Shown: positions 1 through 8,986 of the stretch, one piece after another | Numbering within the stretch: position 1 is the first letter of the stretch | How the letters are laid out: each line of letters starts with the position of its first letter | Source of the DNA: Myxococcus stipitatus | GTDB lineage: Bacteria > Myxococcota > Myxococcia > Myxococcales > Myxococcaceae | Direction of reading: 5' to 3' | NCBI RefSeq assembly: GCF_021412625.1 | Contig: NZ_JAKCFI010000019.1 | Coordinates: 43,526-107,525 of the forward strand | Length of the DNA: 64,000 bases | Position numbers and translations under genes: made by a program | The notes under the pieces: generated by a model | What the model saw: the letters and a program-made list of their open reading frames with translations, nothing else | Told to the model about the DNA's origin: nothing | Databases searched by the model: none

Positions 1-427
1 CCGGATCCTGGCGGATCACCCTCGCGGGGATGCCCGCCACCACCGTCCCCGGCGCGACGTCCTTGAGCACCACCGCGTTCGCGCCGATGACGGCGAAGTC
101 CCCCACGTGGATGCTCCCGAGGATCTTCGCCCCGGCGCCCACCCGCACGTAGTCACCGATGACGGGCGCGCCCTCGATGCCGGAGCGACCGCCTATCGTC
201 ACCTGCTGGGAGATGAGGCAATGGCGTCCGATGCGCGCCGCCTTGTGGATGACCACGCCGATGCCGCCGTAGCCCAGCTGCGTGCCATCGCCGATCTCCG
301 CCTCGTCGGGCACGTACGAGCTGTGCAGATAGTAGATGGCCTTGCGGAGGACCGCGGGGAGCAGCGGAATCCTCCGCGCCCTCAAGCGGCGAGCCAACCG
401 GTACAGCGTCATCGCGTCGACACCCAT
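1..427 (-). CDS. Serine O-acetyltransferase-like hexapeptide-repeat protein, cut by the window edge
   Basis: Left-handed beta-helix acyltransferase; the C-terminus runs off the window and about 142 codons are visible. The visible part has isoleucine/valine-rich hexapeptide repeats (IGDGTQLGYGGIGVVIHKAA, then IGRHCLISQQVTIGG and VRVGAGAKILGSIHVGDFAVIGANAVV), ending in the typical VVAGMPARVI. This resembles the CysE/NeuD/WcaB group that O-acetylates serine or sugars. ATG at 427 is chosen over the adjacent GTG at 430 because GGGAGG lies 5 bases upstream of the ATG. It follows the flippase gene on the same strand by 93 bases, so a role in acetylating the spore-coat repeat unit is inferred. The actual acceptor cannot be read from sequence. 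Confidence 0.8.
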   Translation of the reverse strand, partial: MGVDAMTLYRLARRLRARRIPLLPAVLRKAIYYLHSSYVPDEAEIGDGTQLGYGGIGVVIHKAARIGRHCLISQQVTIGGRSGIEGAPVIGDYVRVGAGAKILGSIHVGDFAVIGANAVVLKDVAPGTVVAGIPARVIRQDP

Positions 428-520
428 CACGCCTCCCTGCCCCCAGACTTGTAACGGCGAGGAACCTAGGCACCCCTCCATGAGGAGGGAAGTAGGCCCT
501 GGAGTGCCACGCCGTCCGGC

Positions 521-2041
521 TCACACCGCGCGCCGCGCCCGCAACCCCGCGAGCACCGCGAACGGACGAACCCCCGCGAAGCGCAGCGCCACCAGGTAGC
601 CCGTCACATAGAGCAGCCCCGCGACCAAAAGCGGCAGCACGCGCCAGAAGAAGCCCTCCGGCAGCTGCCCCCACGCCCCACGCGCCCCCGCGCGGAGGGC
701 GAACACGCCCAGGGCCGCCGCCCCCGCCGCGAGCGAGGCCCGCCCCAGCGCCTTCCACGGGATGACATCCCGGATGCCCAGCGCGAGCCGCGGCGTGGAC
801 AGCGCCTCCGGCACCCGGCGCAACAGCAGCACCTTGCCCACCAGCTCCGCCACCGCCCACGAGCCGATGCCCCCCATCAGCCCGATGAAGTGGACCCCCA
901 GCAACACGAGCGGCACCGTCACCGCCGCCTTCACCGCGTAGGACACGAAGATGGCGCGTGTCAGGCCCCGGGCCCGCAGCGTCCCGTCCATGGGCAGGAT
1001 GGAGAGCACCACCCCCAGAACGCTGACTCGGAAGACGGGCACCGCGGGCAGGAACTTCTCCCCGAACAACGCGCCGATGAACTCCGGCGCCGCCGCGAAC
1101 AGGAACGCCGCGAACGGCAGGAAGACGTACGCCAGCCGCCCGGCGGCCTCGCGGAAAGCCTCGACCCCCTCCTCCAGGCGCCCCTCCCGCTCCAGCTCGC
1201 CCAGGCGCACCATCAGCACCTCGCTGGTCGGCGTGTAGAGCAGGTCGACCACGGGGAGCTGGAAGCACCCCACGCGGTACAGCGCGTACAGCGCCGGCGC
1301 CACCGCGCCCGCCACCACGTACAGGTGCGCGTTCTGCTGGGGGATCGCCAGGAACATGGCCGCGCCGAAGGGCGCCGCGTACGCCAGCTGTCCCCGGAAC
1401 AGCGCCCGGTCCACCAGCGGCCCGCTGACGCCGCGGAACACGACCAGCCACGTCGCCGCGTACCGGAGCGCCGCGAAGAACGCCACCGCCACCATCACCC
1501 CGTGCAGCGACGCGCCCCACAGCGGCGGTACCACCATGACCGCCGCGCGCAGGCCGTCCGACACCAGGTACACCACCGCCGAGGCGCGCGTGCGCCCCTG
1601 CGCGGTGAGCGACACCTCCAGCGGGAAGCTGCCGAGCAGGAAGGCGGTGTAGAGGGCCAGCGGCGCGCGGTACTCCAGCAGCGCGGGGTTGGAGAACCAC
1701 GCCGCCAGCGGGCCGAGCAACCCCCAGACGATGGCCGCGCCCACCACGCCCGCCGCGGACATGAACAGCAGCGTCTGCCCCAGGTATGGCCGCTTCTGGG
1801 CCGCGCGCGGCAGGAAGTAGTAGAGGCTCTGCACCACGCCGAACGGCAGCACGTAGTAGAGCGTCGTGGCGATGAGGAACAGCTGGTAGTACGTGCCGTA
1901 CTCGTCCAGGCGCAGCACCCGGGCGAGCACGAGCGGGATGGACAGCGTCAGCCCGGCGGTGAACAGCCGGGCCAACACCAGCGGGCCGGCCCGCCCGAGG
2001 AACGAGCCCCCGGACGAGACCGACGTGGAGGCACCGCTCAC
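521..2041 (-). CDS. wzxS: Wzx-type polysaccharide flippase (spore coat, WzxS-like)
   Basis: 506-residue multipass inner-membrane protein of the MOP/polysaccharide-synthesis superfamily, which flips undecaprenyl-pyrophosphate-linked repeat units to the periplasm. About 12-14 hydrophobic segments run from residue 15 to 495 and the length is usual for Wzx. The GTG start at 2041 has AGGAGG upstream and overlaps the deacetylase stop by 4 bases (GTGA), so the two are translationally coupled. The gene order deacetylase-flippase-acetyltransferase is the one I recall around M. xanthus MXAN_3259-3261, where the flippase serves the spore-coat (exo) polysaccharide. The symbol rests on that synteny and on the complete exo operon 15 kb away, not on sequence identity that I could compute. 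Confidence 0.8.
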   Translation of the reverse strand: MSGASTSVSSGGSFLGRAGPLVLARLFTAGLTLSIPLVLARVLRLDEYGTYYQLFLIATTLYYVLPFGVVQSLYYFLPRAAQKRPYLGQTLLFMSAAGVVGAAIVWGLLGPLAAWFSNPALLEYRAPLALYTAFLLGSFPLEVSLTAQGRTRASAVVYLVSDGLRAAVMVVPPLWGASLHGVMVAVAFFAALRYAATWLVVFRGVSGPLVDRALFRGQLAYAAPFGAAMFLAIPQQNAHLYVVAGAVAPALYALYRVGCFQLPVVDLLYTPTSEVLMVRLGELEREGRLEEGVEAFREAAGRLAYVFLPFAAFLFAAAPEFIGALFGEKFLPAVPVFRVSVLGVVLSILPMDGTLRARGLTRAIFVSYAVKAAVTVPLVLLGVHFIGLMGGIGSWAVAELVGKVLLLRRVPEALSTPRLALGIRDVIPWKALGRASLAAGAAALGVFALRAGARGAWGQLPEGFFWRVLPLLVAGLLYVTGYLVALRFAGVRPFAVLAGLRARRAV

Positions 2042-3222
2042 GGAACCTCCTGCAGGACGGCGCCAGGAGGCGCCGCCAACACGTTGCCGAGCATGCCACC
2101 GCCACGGAACGCATGCGGACGCCGCCCCGGCACCGGCCGGCTCATGCCGAGCACGCCGAAGCAGTCATCGAACTGACAGCCCGTCAGCGGCGACGAGTAG
2201 TCCCCCAGAAGGCCCAGGCTGAAGTTCTCCCACATCACCTTGCGCTTGAGCGTGAAGGGGTCCCCGCCAATGCGGTTGGGCAGGTCCTCCGTGGTGACGC
2301 CCGAACGGAAGCCGTGCTGCGACAACACCTGGATGATTTCATCCGAATACCAGCCATTGCAGTACGCGAAGTCGCGGACCTGGATGCCCACCTCCTTCTC
2401 GATGGTGCGCTTGGACTCGAGGATCTCCTGCTCCACCACGTTGGAGGGCTCGAGCGTCAGCACCGTGTGGCCGAGCGTGTGCGCGCCGAACTCGAAGCCG
2501 TCGCGCGCCATGCGGCGCACCTCGTCCCAATTCATGATGTCGCCCTGCTCCGGCACCAAGTCCGGCCCGCCGCCCAGCTGCTGCTCCAGCGCGTCGATGA
2601 TGGAGGTCAGCACCCGCGTGGGGTGCTCCCCGATGAAGTCGTCCAGCGCCGCCGACACCGTCTTCTGCCCGGAGAGGATGGGCCCCAACAGCTCCATCGA
2701 CGCCTCCGGCAGCTCCGCGTAGAAGGGGTGGTAGTGCCGCTCCTGCGCCCGCCGCAGCAGGTGGAAGAGGCGATCATGGTTGAAGCGCCGCTTCGTCCCG
2801 ATGAACGCCGTCGGCAGGTAGGTGATGGCGGGCACCCCCAGCTGCTTCAAGATGGGATAGGCATACCGGTACACGTCCCGGTACCCGTCGTCGAAGGTGA
2901 TGACGCACAGGTCCTTCCGGGTGACCCGCCTGCCATTCATCACGTCGACCGCGTCGCCAATCGACGCGAACTCGAACCCCGCCGCCGTCGCCTCGTCGAT
3001 GTGCCTGCGGAATGTCTCCTGGCTGATGAGCAACCCGGGGATGGAGCGTTGCAGCTCCCCCGTGAAGTCGCTCACCACCCGGTGGTAGCTCACGATGAGG
3101 ATGCGCCGCCCACCCGACTGCGCGCGCCGATACGCCGCCATCGCCCGGCGCATCCCACTGTAGTGCAGTACGCCAGCGGCCGCTGCCTTGACCGCTCTCC
3201 GCAAGACCCTCGCTGTCGCCAT
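2038..3222 (-). CDS. Polysaccharide deacetylase (NodB-type, carbohydrate esterase 4)
   Basis: 394 residues. The NodB domain occupies about residues 60-310, with the metal-site motif TFDDGYRD and a second histidine motif AHTLGHTVL. It removes N- or O-acetyl groups from polysaccharides using a divalent metal. No clear signal peptide is seen; the N-terminus is basic (MATARVLRRAVKAAAAG), so cytoplasmic or membrane-associated action is possible. ATG at 3222 is preferred to GTG at 3225 because GGAGG lies 5 bases upstream of it. First gene of a minus-strand operon with the flippase and an acetyltransferase, preceded by a sigma-54 promoter at 3311-3326. It is the likely counterpart of M. xanthus MXAN_3259, a deacetylase needed for normal spores. 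Confidence 0.85.
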   Translation of the reverse strand: MATARVLRRAVKAAAAGVLHYSGMRRAMAAYRRAQSGGRRILIVSYHRVVSDFTGELQRSIPGLLISQETFRRHIDEATAAGFEFASIGDAVDVMNGRRVTRKDLCVITFDDGYRDVYRYAYPILKQLGVPAITYLPTAFIGTKRRFNHDRLFHLLRRAQERHYHPFYAELPEASMELLGPILSGQKTVSAALDDFIGEHPTRVLTSIIDALEQQLGGGPDLVPEQGDIMNWDEVRRMARDGFEFGAHTLGHTVLTLEPSNVVEQEILESKRTIEKEVGIQVRDFAYCNGWYSDEIIQVLSQHGFRSGVTTEDLPNRIGGDPFTLKRKVMWENFSLGLLGDYSSPLTGCQFDDCFGVLGMSRPVPGRRPHAFRGGGMLGNVLAAPPGAVLQEVP

Positions 3223-3557
3223 CACGCCCTCCGTCGCGGAATACGAATCACTGGCTCACACTCCCCCGACGGCTGCCCGCCGGGGGAAACCACACCTCGC
3301 GGCGACTCCTTGCAGGGGTGGTGCCACGCGCCTCCAGGCGGCCAGCCCGGGGAAGGGTGCGAAGCGCCCGACGGGGCGGGGCTCGTGGCCAACGGTGGAC
3401 GCTCGCGGTGGAGGAAAGCACGCCACTCACACGGGCACCCGGCGTCCTACGGAAGGGAAACTCTTTACAGACTCCAGCCCATCTCCGCCCCCAGGCGGCC
3501 GACCACCCGGGTTTCACTGGATGACAGTTCGGATTCCGGATACGAACCGGCCTCGCG
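3223..3557. other. Divergent intergenic region between the deacetylase operon and ccmA
   Basis: 335 bases with no supportable gene. It must hold two promoters. On the minus strand a sigma-54 element is visible at 3311-3326. Nothing convincing was found for ccmA on the plus strand; TTTACA at about 3474 is a weak -35-like word. A short inverted repeat (GGGTGC-GAA-GCGCCC) lies near 3355-3369, upstream of the sigma-54 element, and is a possible activator site. Confidence 0.6.
3311..3326 (-). promoter_or_regulatory. Sigma-54 (-24/-12) promoter of the deacetylase-flippase operon
   Basis: Minus-strand reading TGGCACCACCCCTGCA. GG and GC are exactly 10 bases apart, and both elements (TGGCAC and CTGCA) fit the TGGCAC-N5-TTGCW consensus with a single T-to-C change. 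The predicted start of transcription is near 3300, giving a leader of about 78 bases before the ATG at 3222. The exoA promoter has the same architecture. Confidence 0.7.
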
Positions 3558-4217
3558 ATGCCATCTACCTCCGCAGCCCCCGCGCTCGCGCTGCATGACG
3601 TCAGCAAGCGATATGGGCGCCGCTGGGCCCTGGCTCGGCTGACGTACGCGCTGCCGGCCGGACGCTCCTTGCTGCTCACCGGCCACAACGGTTCGGGCAA
3701 GACGACCTTGCTGCGACTGGTGGCCACGGCCCTGGGCCCCACCGCCGGCAAGGTGGAGGTGCTCGGACACGACGCCGTCCAGGAGCGCGATGTCGTCCGC
3801 CTCGAGGTGGGGCTGCTGTCCCACGCCAGCTTCCTCTACGAGGACCTCACCGCGCACCAGAACCTGCTCGTCCTGGCCCGGCTGCTCGGACATCCGGCGC
3901 CCGGGGACGTGGCCCACGGCCTGCTCGACCGCGTGGGCCTGGGGCGGCGGTCGGACAACCCCGTGCGCGGCTTCAGCGCGGGCATGCGCAAGCGCCTGGC
4001 CATCGCGCGGCTGCTCCTCAAGGCGCCGCGCATCGCGCTGCTCGACGAGCCCTTCGGCGAGCTGGACCCGGCTGGCATCCGCGACATGGAGGGCATCATC
4101 GGAGAGCTCAAGCAGGGAGGCGTCACCGTCGTGCTCGCCACCCACCTCATCGAGCAGGGACTCACGCTCTGCGAGGAGCGGCTGCACCTCCACGACGGAC
4201 GGGCGGTGGCCGCATGA
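3558..4217 (+). CDS. ccmA: Heme exporter ATP-binding protein CcmA
   Basis: 219-residue ABC ATPase of System I cytochrome c maturation. With CcmB it drives release of holo-CcmE from the CcmC complex at the inner membrane. Walker A GHNGSGKTT (about residue 43), signature FSAGMRKRL, Walker B IALLDEPF and an H-loop ATHL are all present. First gene of ccmABCDEFG; its stop overlaps the ccmB start by 4 bases (ATGA). The length is normal for the family. Confidence 0.93.
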   Translation: MPSTSAAPALALHDVSKRYGRRWALARLTYALPAGRSLLLTGHNGSGKTTLLRLVATALGPTAGKVEVLGHDAVQERDVVRLEVGLLSHASFLYEDLTAHQNLLVLARLLGHPAPGDVAHGLLDRVGLGRRSDNPVRGFSAGMRKRLAIARLLLKAPRIALLDEPFGELDPAGIRDMEGIIGELKQGGVTVVLATHLIEQGLTLCEERLHLHDGRAVAA

Positions 4218-4909
4218 GCCGCCCCGCCCCCCTCGGCGTGCTGGGCGCCACGCTGGCCCTGCTGCGCAAGGACCTGCTCATCGAATGGCGCACGCGCGCG
4301 CGCCTCAACGCCATCGTCTTCTTCGCGCTCGCCACCCTCCTGATGTTCTCCTTCGCACTGGGCCCGGACACGCGCCTCCTGGAGAAGAACGCCGGCGGCT
4401 ACTTCTGGCTCGCCATCCTGTTCGCCAGCGTGCTCGCGCTGGGCGAGTCGTTCCGGATCGAGTCGGAGAACGCCTGCATGGACGGCATCCGGCTGGCCCC
4501 CGCGGACGCCCGCGCCATCTACCTCTCCAAGGCCCTGGGCAACGCGCTGCTCCTCGTCGCCCTGGGCACACTCCTGCTCCCCGTCATGGTCGCGCTCTAC
4601 GGGGTCAAGGTCGTCACCGGCTTCGGTGACCTGGGCCTCGTCCTCGCGTTGGGCAGCCTGGCGCTCAGCGCGCCCGGCACCGTCTACGCCGCCATCTCCA
4701 GCAACGCCCGGGCAAGGGACGTCCTGCTCCCTCTGCTATTGTTCCCGCTCGTCATCCCCGCCCTGCTGTCGGCGGCCAAGGCGACGACGCTGGTGTTGCA
4801 AGGAGACCCCATGAATCAGTTGAACTCATGGCTGGGCCTTTTGCTGGGGTTCAATCTGATTTACTGGGGCGTAGGGTTCGTGCTGTTCCCGCGCATCATC
4901 GAGGACTGA
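4214..4909 (+). CDS. ccmB: Heme exporter membrane subunit CcmB
   Basis: 231 residues with six hydrophobic segments. It matches CcmB in length and in the N-terminal LLRKDLLIEWRTR region and the FRIESENACMDGIRLAP loop. It forms the membrane part of the CcmAB ABC complex that acts with CcmC and CcmE. ATG overlaps the ccmA stop (ATGA), implying coupled translation; ccmC follows after 3 bases. Confidence 0.92.
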   Translation: MSRPAPLGVLGATLALLRKDLLIEWRTRARLNAIVFFALATLLMFSFALGPDTRLLEKNAGGYFWLAILFASVLALGESFRIESENACMDGIRLAPADARAIYLSKALGNALLLVALGTLLLPVMVALYGVKVVTGFGDLGLVLALGSLALSAPGTVYAAISSNARARDVLLPLLLFPLVIPALLSAAKATTLVLQGDPMNQLNSWLGLLLGFNLIYWGVGFVLFPRIIED

Positions 4910-4912
4910 CGG

Positions 4913-5629
4913 ATGAACAAGCTCATCAAGTGGGGCCTGCCGCTGGCGGGGCTCGGAGTGCTCGCCGCGGGCTGGTGGCTGGGCCTGGCGTGGGCGCCGC
5001 CCGACCGGGAGATGGGCGACGTCCAGCGGATCATGTACGTCCACGTGCCACTCCAGTGGATGGCGATGCTGGCGATGTTCCTGAACTTCGTGGCGGCGGT
5101 GAGCTACCTGCTGCGGGGCAACGGCAGTTGGAAACTGGACTCCACGGCGGAGTCCGCGGCGGAGGTGGGGCTGCTGCTGGGCGCGCTGGGCATGGTGACG
5201 GGCGCCATCTGGGGCCGGCCGACCTGGGGGGTCTACTGGTCGTGGGATCCGCGCCTGACGTCGGAGGCCATCATGCTGGTGACGTACACCGGCTACCTGG
5301 TGCTGCGGCGCTTCGTGGAGGATCCGGACAAGCGCGCCACGTGGAGCGCGGTGGTGGCCATCCTGGGCGCCATCAACCTGCCCATCGTCTGGTTCTCCGT
5401 GCGCTGGTGGCGCAGCCTGCACCAGGTGCAGTCGAGCCCCAAGACGGTGGATCCGCAGATGGTGCTGCCCCTGCGAGTGTCCGCCATCGGACTGTTGCTG
5501 CTCACGATCTACTTCCTGGTGACGCGCTACCGCATCGCCCTGGCCGAGCGCCAGGCGGAGGTCGCGCTCCCGGATGCCCTCCCCGGCGCCTCCGCGTCGG
5601 TGGTCCCCGACGCCCACAAGGTGGCCTGA
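4913..5629 (+). CDS. ccmC: Heme-handling protein CcmC
   Basis: 238-residue heme-handling-protein family member that loads heme onto CcmE. It has six transmembrane segments and the WWD-type periplasmic motif WGVYWSWDPRLTSE (about residues 105-118). The two flanking histidines expected to bind heme are present (YVHVP near 44 and SLHQ near 172). It sits in the ccm operon, 3 bases after ccmB and 2 bases before ccmD. Confidence 0.93.
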   Translation: MNKLIKWGLPLAGLGVLAAGWWLGLAWAPPDREMGDVQRIMYVHVPLQWMAMLAMFLNFVAAVSYLLRGNGSWKLDSTAESAAEVGLLLGALGMVTGAIWGRPTWGVYWSWDPRLTSEAIMLVTYTGYLVLRRFVEDPDKRATWSAVVAILGAINLPIVWFSVRWWRSLHQVQSSPKTVDPQMVLPLRVSAIGLLLLTIYFLVTRYRIALAERQAEVALPDALPGASASVVPDAHKVA

Positions 5630-5631
5630 AC

Positions 5632-5814
5632 ATGACGACGCTGACGACGCTGGGAGTGCTCGCCCAGGCCGCGGGCCAGGTGGGCAGCGGCCGCATCCAG
5701 GGTGGCTGGGGCTATGTCTGGAGCTGCTACGGCATCACCGTGGTGGCGCTCGTGCTTTACTCGTTGTCCCTCTGGCTGCGCCGGCCCCAGGCCTCGCAGG
5801 ACGCCAAGGAGTGA
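5632..5814 (+). CDS. ccmD: Small CcmD-like membrane protein
   Basis: 60 residues with one transmembrane helix (about residues 27-48, YVWSCYGITVVALVLYSLSL) and a short charged C-terminal tail. CcmD is poorly conserved, so the call rests on its size, topology, the YVWSCYGI-type motif and its position exactly between ccmC and ccmE. CcmD helps release holo-CcmE from CcmABC. Confidence 0.85.
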   Translation: MTTLTTLGVLAQAAGQVGSGRIQGGWGYVWSCYGITVVALVLYSLSLWLRRPQASQDAKE

Positions 5815-5818
5815 ACCC

Positions 5819-6310
5819 ATGACGCCTGTCGCCCGCAACCGCATCATCGCCCTGGGGGCCCTGCTCGTCGCCGGCGCCGGCCTGGGCTTCGTCGCCTTCG
5901 GCAACATCGGCGAGAACCTCGTCTATTACTGGAGCCCGTCGGAGATGCTCTCCCAGGGCGACAAGGCCTACGACGCCACCATCCGCCTGGGCGGCGTGGT
6001 GCAGGCCGGCAGCATCCAATGGAACGCCGAGCACACCACCCTGCACTTCCGCGTGGCGGACGACGTCAAGGAGGGCGCCCCCAGCGTGCTGGTGCGCTCC
6101 ACGGAGACGCCGCCGCAGATGTTCCGCGACAAGATCGGCGTCGTGGTGGAGGGCACGTACGACAAGTCCGGCGTCTTCTCCTCGAACCGGCTGATGGTCA
6201 ACCACTCCAACGAGTACCGCGCCCCCAAGGAGGGCGAGGACCCGAAGAAGTGGCGTGACACGCTCTCCGACGGCACGACGACGGCCAGCACCGGGACGGG
6301 CGCGCGGTGA
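5819..6310 (+). CDS. ccmE: Heme chaperone CcmE
   Basis: 163 residues. An N-terminal anchor (about 9-28) is followed by an OB-fold periplasmic domain. The HxxxY heme-binding motif is present as H129-S-N-E-Y133, the histidine that binds heme covalently in the family. The ATG at 5819 lies 4 bases after ccmD and keeps the normal N-terminus (MTPVARNRI). Its stop overlaps the GTG start of ccmF (GTGA). Confidence 0.92.
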   Translation: MTPVARNRIIALGALLVAGAGLGFVAFGNIGENLVYYWSPSEMLSQGDKAYDATIRLGGVVQAGSIQWNAEHTTLHFRVADDVKEGAPSVLVRSTETPPQMFRDKIGVVVEGTYDKSGVFSSNRLMVNHSNEYRAPKEGEDPKKWRDTLSDGTTTASTGTGAR

Positions 6311-8328
6311 ACGGGACCATCGGATACGGGTTGGTGCTCGGGGGCCTGGCGTTCGCGGCCTTCGGCGCGGTGGTGGGCCTCTTCACGGGGCTGCGCCGCA
6401 GCGAGGCGGGCTTCCCCTGGGTGATGCGCGCGGTGTGGGGCTTCGCGGGCTGCATGATCGCCGCGAACCTCGTCATGGTGTACGCGCTCGTCACGCACGA
6501 CTTCAGCGTCAAGTACGTGGCGCAGGTGGGCAGCCGCGACACGCCGCTGCTCTACACCATCGTCTCCCTGTGGAGCGCGCTGGAGGGGTCCATCCTCTTC
6601 TGGGGCTTCATCATGGGCGGCTACATCGCGGCGTTCGCGTGGGTGCACCGCCGCGAGCACGCGCGGTACATGCAGCTGGCGCTGGGCACCATGCTGGCGG
6701 TGGGCGTGTTCTTCGCGTTCCTCATCGCCGGCCCCGCCAACCCCTGGGGCGCGGTGTCGCCGGTGCCCATGGACGGCCCGGGCCCCAACCCGCTCCTGCA
6801 GAACCACGTGCTGATGATCATCCACCCGCCCTTCCTGTACCTGGGTTACGTGGGGATGACGGTGCCCTTCGGCGTGGCGGTGGCGGGCCTCTTGCGCGGG
6901 GAGATCGGCGAGGCGTGGATGGCGCCGCTGCGGCGCTGGACGCTGGTCGCGTGGCTGTTCCTGTCCATCGGCATCATCCTCGGCGCCTGGTGGGCGTACG
7001 CGGTGCTGGGCTGGGGTGGCTACTGGGCGTGGGATCCGGTGGAGAACGCCAGCTTCCTGCCGTGGCTGACGGCGACGGCGTTCATGCACTCCACCATGGT
7101 GCAGGAGCGCAAGCGGATGCTGAAGCTGTGGACGCTGAGCCTGGCGCTCGCGTCCTTCGTGCTGACCATCCTCGGCACGTTCATGACGCGCTCGGGCATC
7201 TTCAACTCGGTCCACTCCTTCACCCAGTCGGACATCGGCCCCACGTTCCTGGTGTTCCTGGGCGTGCTGCTGGTGGTGTGCATCGCGCTCCTGGCGGTGC
7301 GCGGGCCGTTGCTGGTGCCCGAGGGGCGGATGAACTCGCTGGTGTCGCGCGAGGCGAGCATCCTGGTGAACAACCTGGTGTTCGTGGCCATCACCTTCAC
7401 GGTGCTGCTGGGCACGCTCTACCCGCTGGTGTCCGAGGCGGTGCGCGGCGTGCGCGTGAGCGTGGGCGAGCCGTACTTCAACAAGATGGCGGTGCCCGGC
7501 GGCATCGCGGTGCTGTTCCTGATGGGCGTGGGGCCGGTGCTCCCCTGGGGCACGCCGGACAAGGCCACGCTGCGGCGGCAGTTCATCGTCCCCTCGGTGG
7601 TGGGCCTGGTCGTCTCCGCGGTGTGCTTCGCGGTGGGGATGCGCGGCTTCTACCCGCTGCTCACCTTCGGGCTGGCGGGCTTCGTCACCGTCATCACCCT
7701 GCGGGAGCTGGTGGCGCCGGTGCGCGTGCGGATGTCGGAGCGCAAGGAGGGCCTGGTCACCGCGGTGGTGACGAGCGCCACCAAGGCGCAGCGCCGCTTC
7801 GGCGGCTACATCGTCCACCTGGGCATCGTGCTCATCATCGTCGCCGTGGCCGCGTCGTCGTCGTACGTGAAGCACACGTCCGGCACGCTCAAGAAGGACC
7901 AGGTGATGGAGCTGGACGGCTACAAGCTCCGGTACCTGGGCCTGGTCAGCGGCGAGGAGCCGCACCGCACCTTCGTCGCCGCGCGCGTGGAGGTGACCAC
8001 CCCCAGCGGCAAGGTGGAGGAGCAGAAGCCCCGGCTCAACTACTACGAGCGGAGCACGGACCCCATCGGCACGCCCGCGGTGCGGGAGACGGCCGGCGAG
8101 GACCTGTACATCTCGCTCATGGCCTTCTCCGAGCAGGCCGGCAACGCCAGCTTCAACGTCTGGGTCTTCCCCATGGTGGGGTGGATCTGGTGGAGCATCC
8201 CGCTGCTCGTGCTGGGCACGCTCATCGCCCTGTGGCCCCGCCGCCGCGCGGTGGTGGCGCTGGCGGGCGCGGAGCTGGGCGGCGCGGCGCCGTTGCCCGG
8301 CGGTGACGCCAAGCAGGGGGCTGCCTGA
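6307..8328 (+). CDS. ccmF: Cytochrome c heme lyase subunit CcmF
   Basis: 673-residue multipass protein (about 15 helices) that joins heme from CcmE to apocytochrome c together with CcmH and CcmI. The WWD domain is visible as GGYWAWDPVENASFLPWL (about residues 238-255), and heme-ligand histidines occur in NHVLMIIHPPFLY and in the later FNSVHSF region. GTG start overlapping ccmE by 4 bases; the stop overlaps the ccmG start by one base (TGATG). Confidence 0.94.
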   Translation: MNGTIGYGLVLGGLAFAAFGAVVGLFTGLRRSEAGFPWVMRAVWGFAGCMIAANLVMVYALVTHDFSVKYVAQVGSRDTPLLYTIVSLWSALEGSILFWGFIMGGYIAAFAWVHRREHARYMQLALGTMLAVGVFFAFLIAGPANPWGAVSPVPMDGPGPNPLLQNHVLMIIHPPFLYLGYVGMTVPFGVAVAGLLRGEIGEAWMAPLRRWTLVAWLFLSIGIILGAWWAYAVLGWGGYWAWDPVENASFLPWLTATAFMHSTMVQERKRMLKLWTLSLALASFVLTILGTFMTRSGIFNSVHSFTQSDIGPTFLVFLGVLLVVCIALLAVRGPLLVPEGRMNSLVSREASILVNNLVFVAITFTVLLGTLYPLVSEAVRGVRVSVGEPYFNKMAVPGGIAVLFLMGVGPVLPWGTPDKATLRRQFIVPSVVGLVVSAVCFAVGMRGFYPLLTFGLAGFVTVITLRELVAPVRVRMSERKEGLVTAVVTSATKAQRRFGGYIVHLGIVLIIVAVAASSSYVKHTSGTLKKDQVMELDGYKLRYLGLVSGEEPHRTFVAARVEVTTPSGKVEEQKPRLNYYERSTDPIGTPAVRETAGEDLYISLMAFSEQAGNASFNVWVFPMVGWIWWSIPLLVLGTLIALWPRRRAVVALAGAELGGAAPLPGGDAKQGAA

Positions 8329-8885
8329 TGAAGCGCTGGCGCTACACCCTCCTCTTCGTGGGCCTGTGCGTGGCGCTGCTGATGGTGCTGGCCAAGGGCT
8401 TTGGCCGCAACCCGCACGAGGTGCCCTTCATGCTCGCCGGCAAGCCGGCGCCGGACTTCGTGCTGCGCTCGCTCGACACCGGCGAGCGCGTCAGCCTGGC
8501 GGACCTCAAGGGACGCCCGGTGGTCATCAACTTCTGGGCGTCGTGGTGCGGGCCCTGCCAGTACGAGCACCCGGTGCTGGAGTGGGGCCAGCGGGAGTTC
8601 GGCTCGACGGCGGTGTTCCTGGGCGTCGTCTTCGAGGACACCGAGGACAACGCGCGGCAGTTCCTGCGGCGTCAGGGCTACAGCTTCCCGCAGCTCGTCG
8701 ACCCGCGCTCGCGCATGGCGGTCAGCTACGGCGTGGCGGGCGTGCCGGAGACGTACTTCATCACCCCGGACGGCACCATCCTCACCAAGCATGTGGGGCC
8801 CATCGACCCGGAGACGCTGGGCAAGCGCATCCGCGAGCTGACGGGCGCCCAGGCCGCGGCGCTGCCCGCCGCGGCGCAACCGTAG
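8328..8885 (+). CDS. ccmG: Membrane-anchored thioredoxin CcmG/DsbE (TlpA/ResA family)
   Basis: 185 residues. A signal anchor (about 7-22) precedes a periplasmic thioredoxin fold with the redox pair C74-G-P-C77 (ASWCGPCQYE) and the cis-proline region GVAGVPETYF. It reduces apocytochrome CXXCH cysteines before heme attachment. It is the last gene of the contiguous ccmA-G run; ccmH and ccmI are 5.6 kb further on. Confidence 0.92.
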   Translation: MKRWRYTLLFVGLCVALLMVLAKGFGRNPHEVPFMLAGKPAPDFVLRSLDTGERVSLADLKGRPVVINFWASWCGPCQYEHPVLEWGQREFGSTAVFLGVVFEDTEDNARQFLRRQGYSFPQLVDPRSRMAVSYGVAGVPETYFITPDGTILTKHVGPIDPETLGKRIRELTGAQAAALPAAAQP

Positions 8886-8986
8886 CGGCTTCACCCGGGG
8901 GCACTCGCTTCCGGTGACGTTTCCGAGTATTCCACGGGTTGTGCTGGACGGTGGGGCCCCCTTCCCCACATCAGCAAGGTGGGACC

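Noticed and set aside
5968..7965. Long antisense open frame across ccmE-ccmF
   Set aside because: Its predicted protein is almost all A, R, H, P, Q and E with no family motif. It mirrors the codon bias of the real genes.
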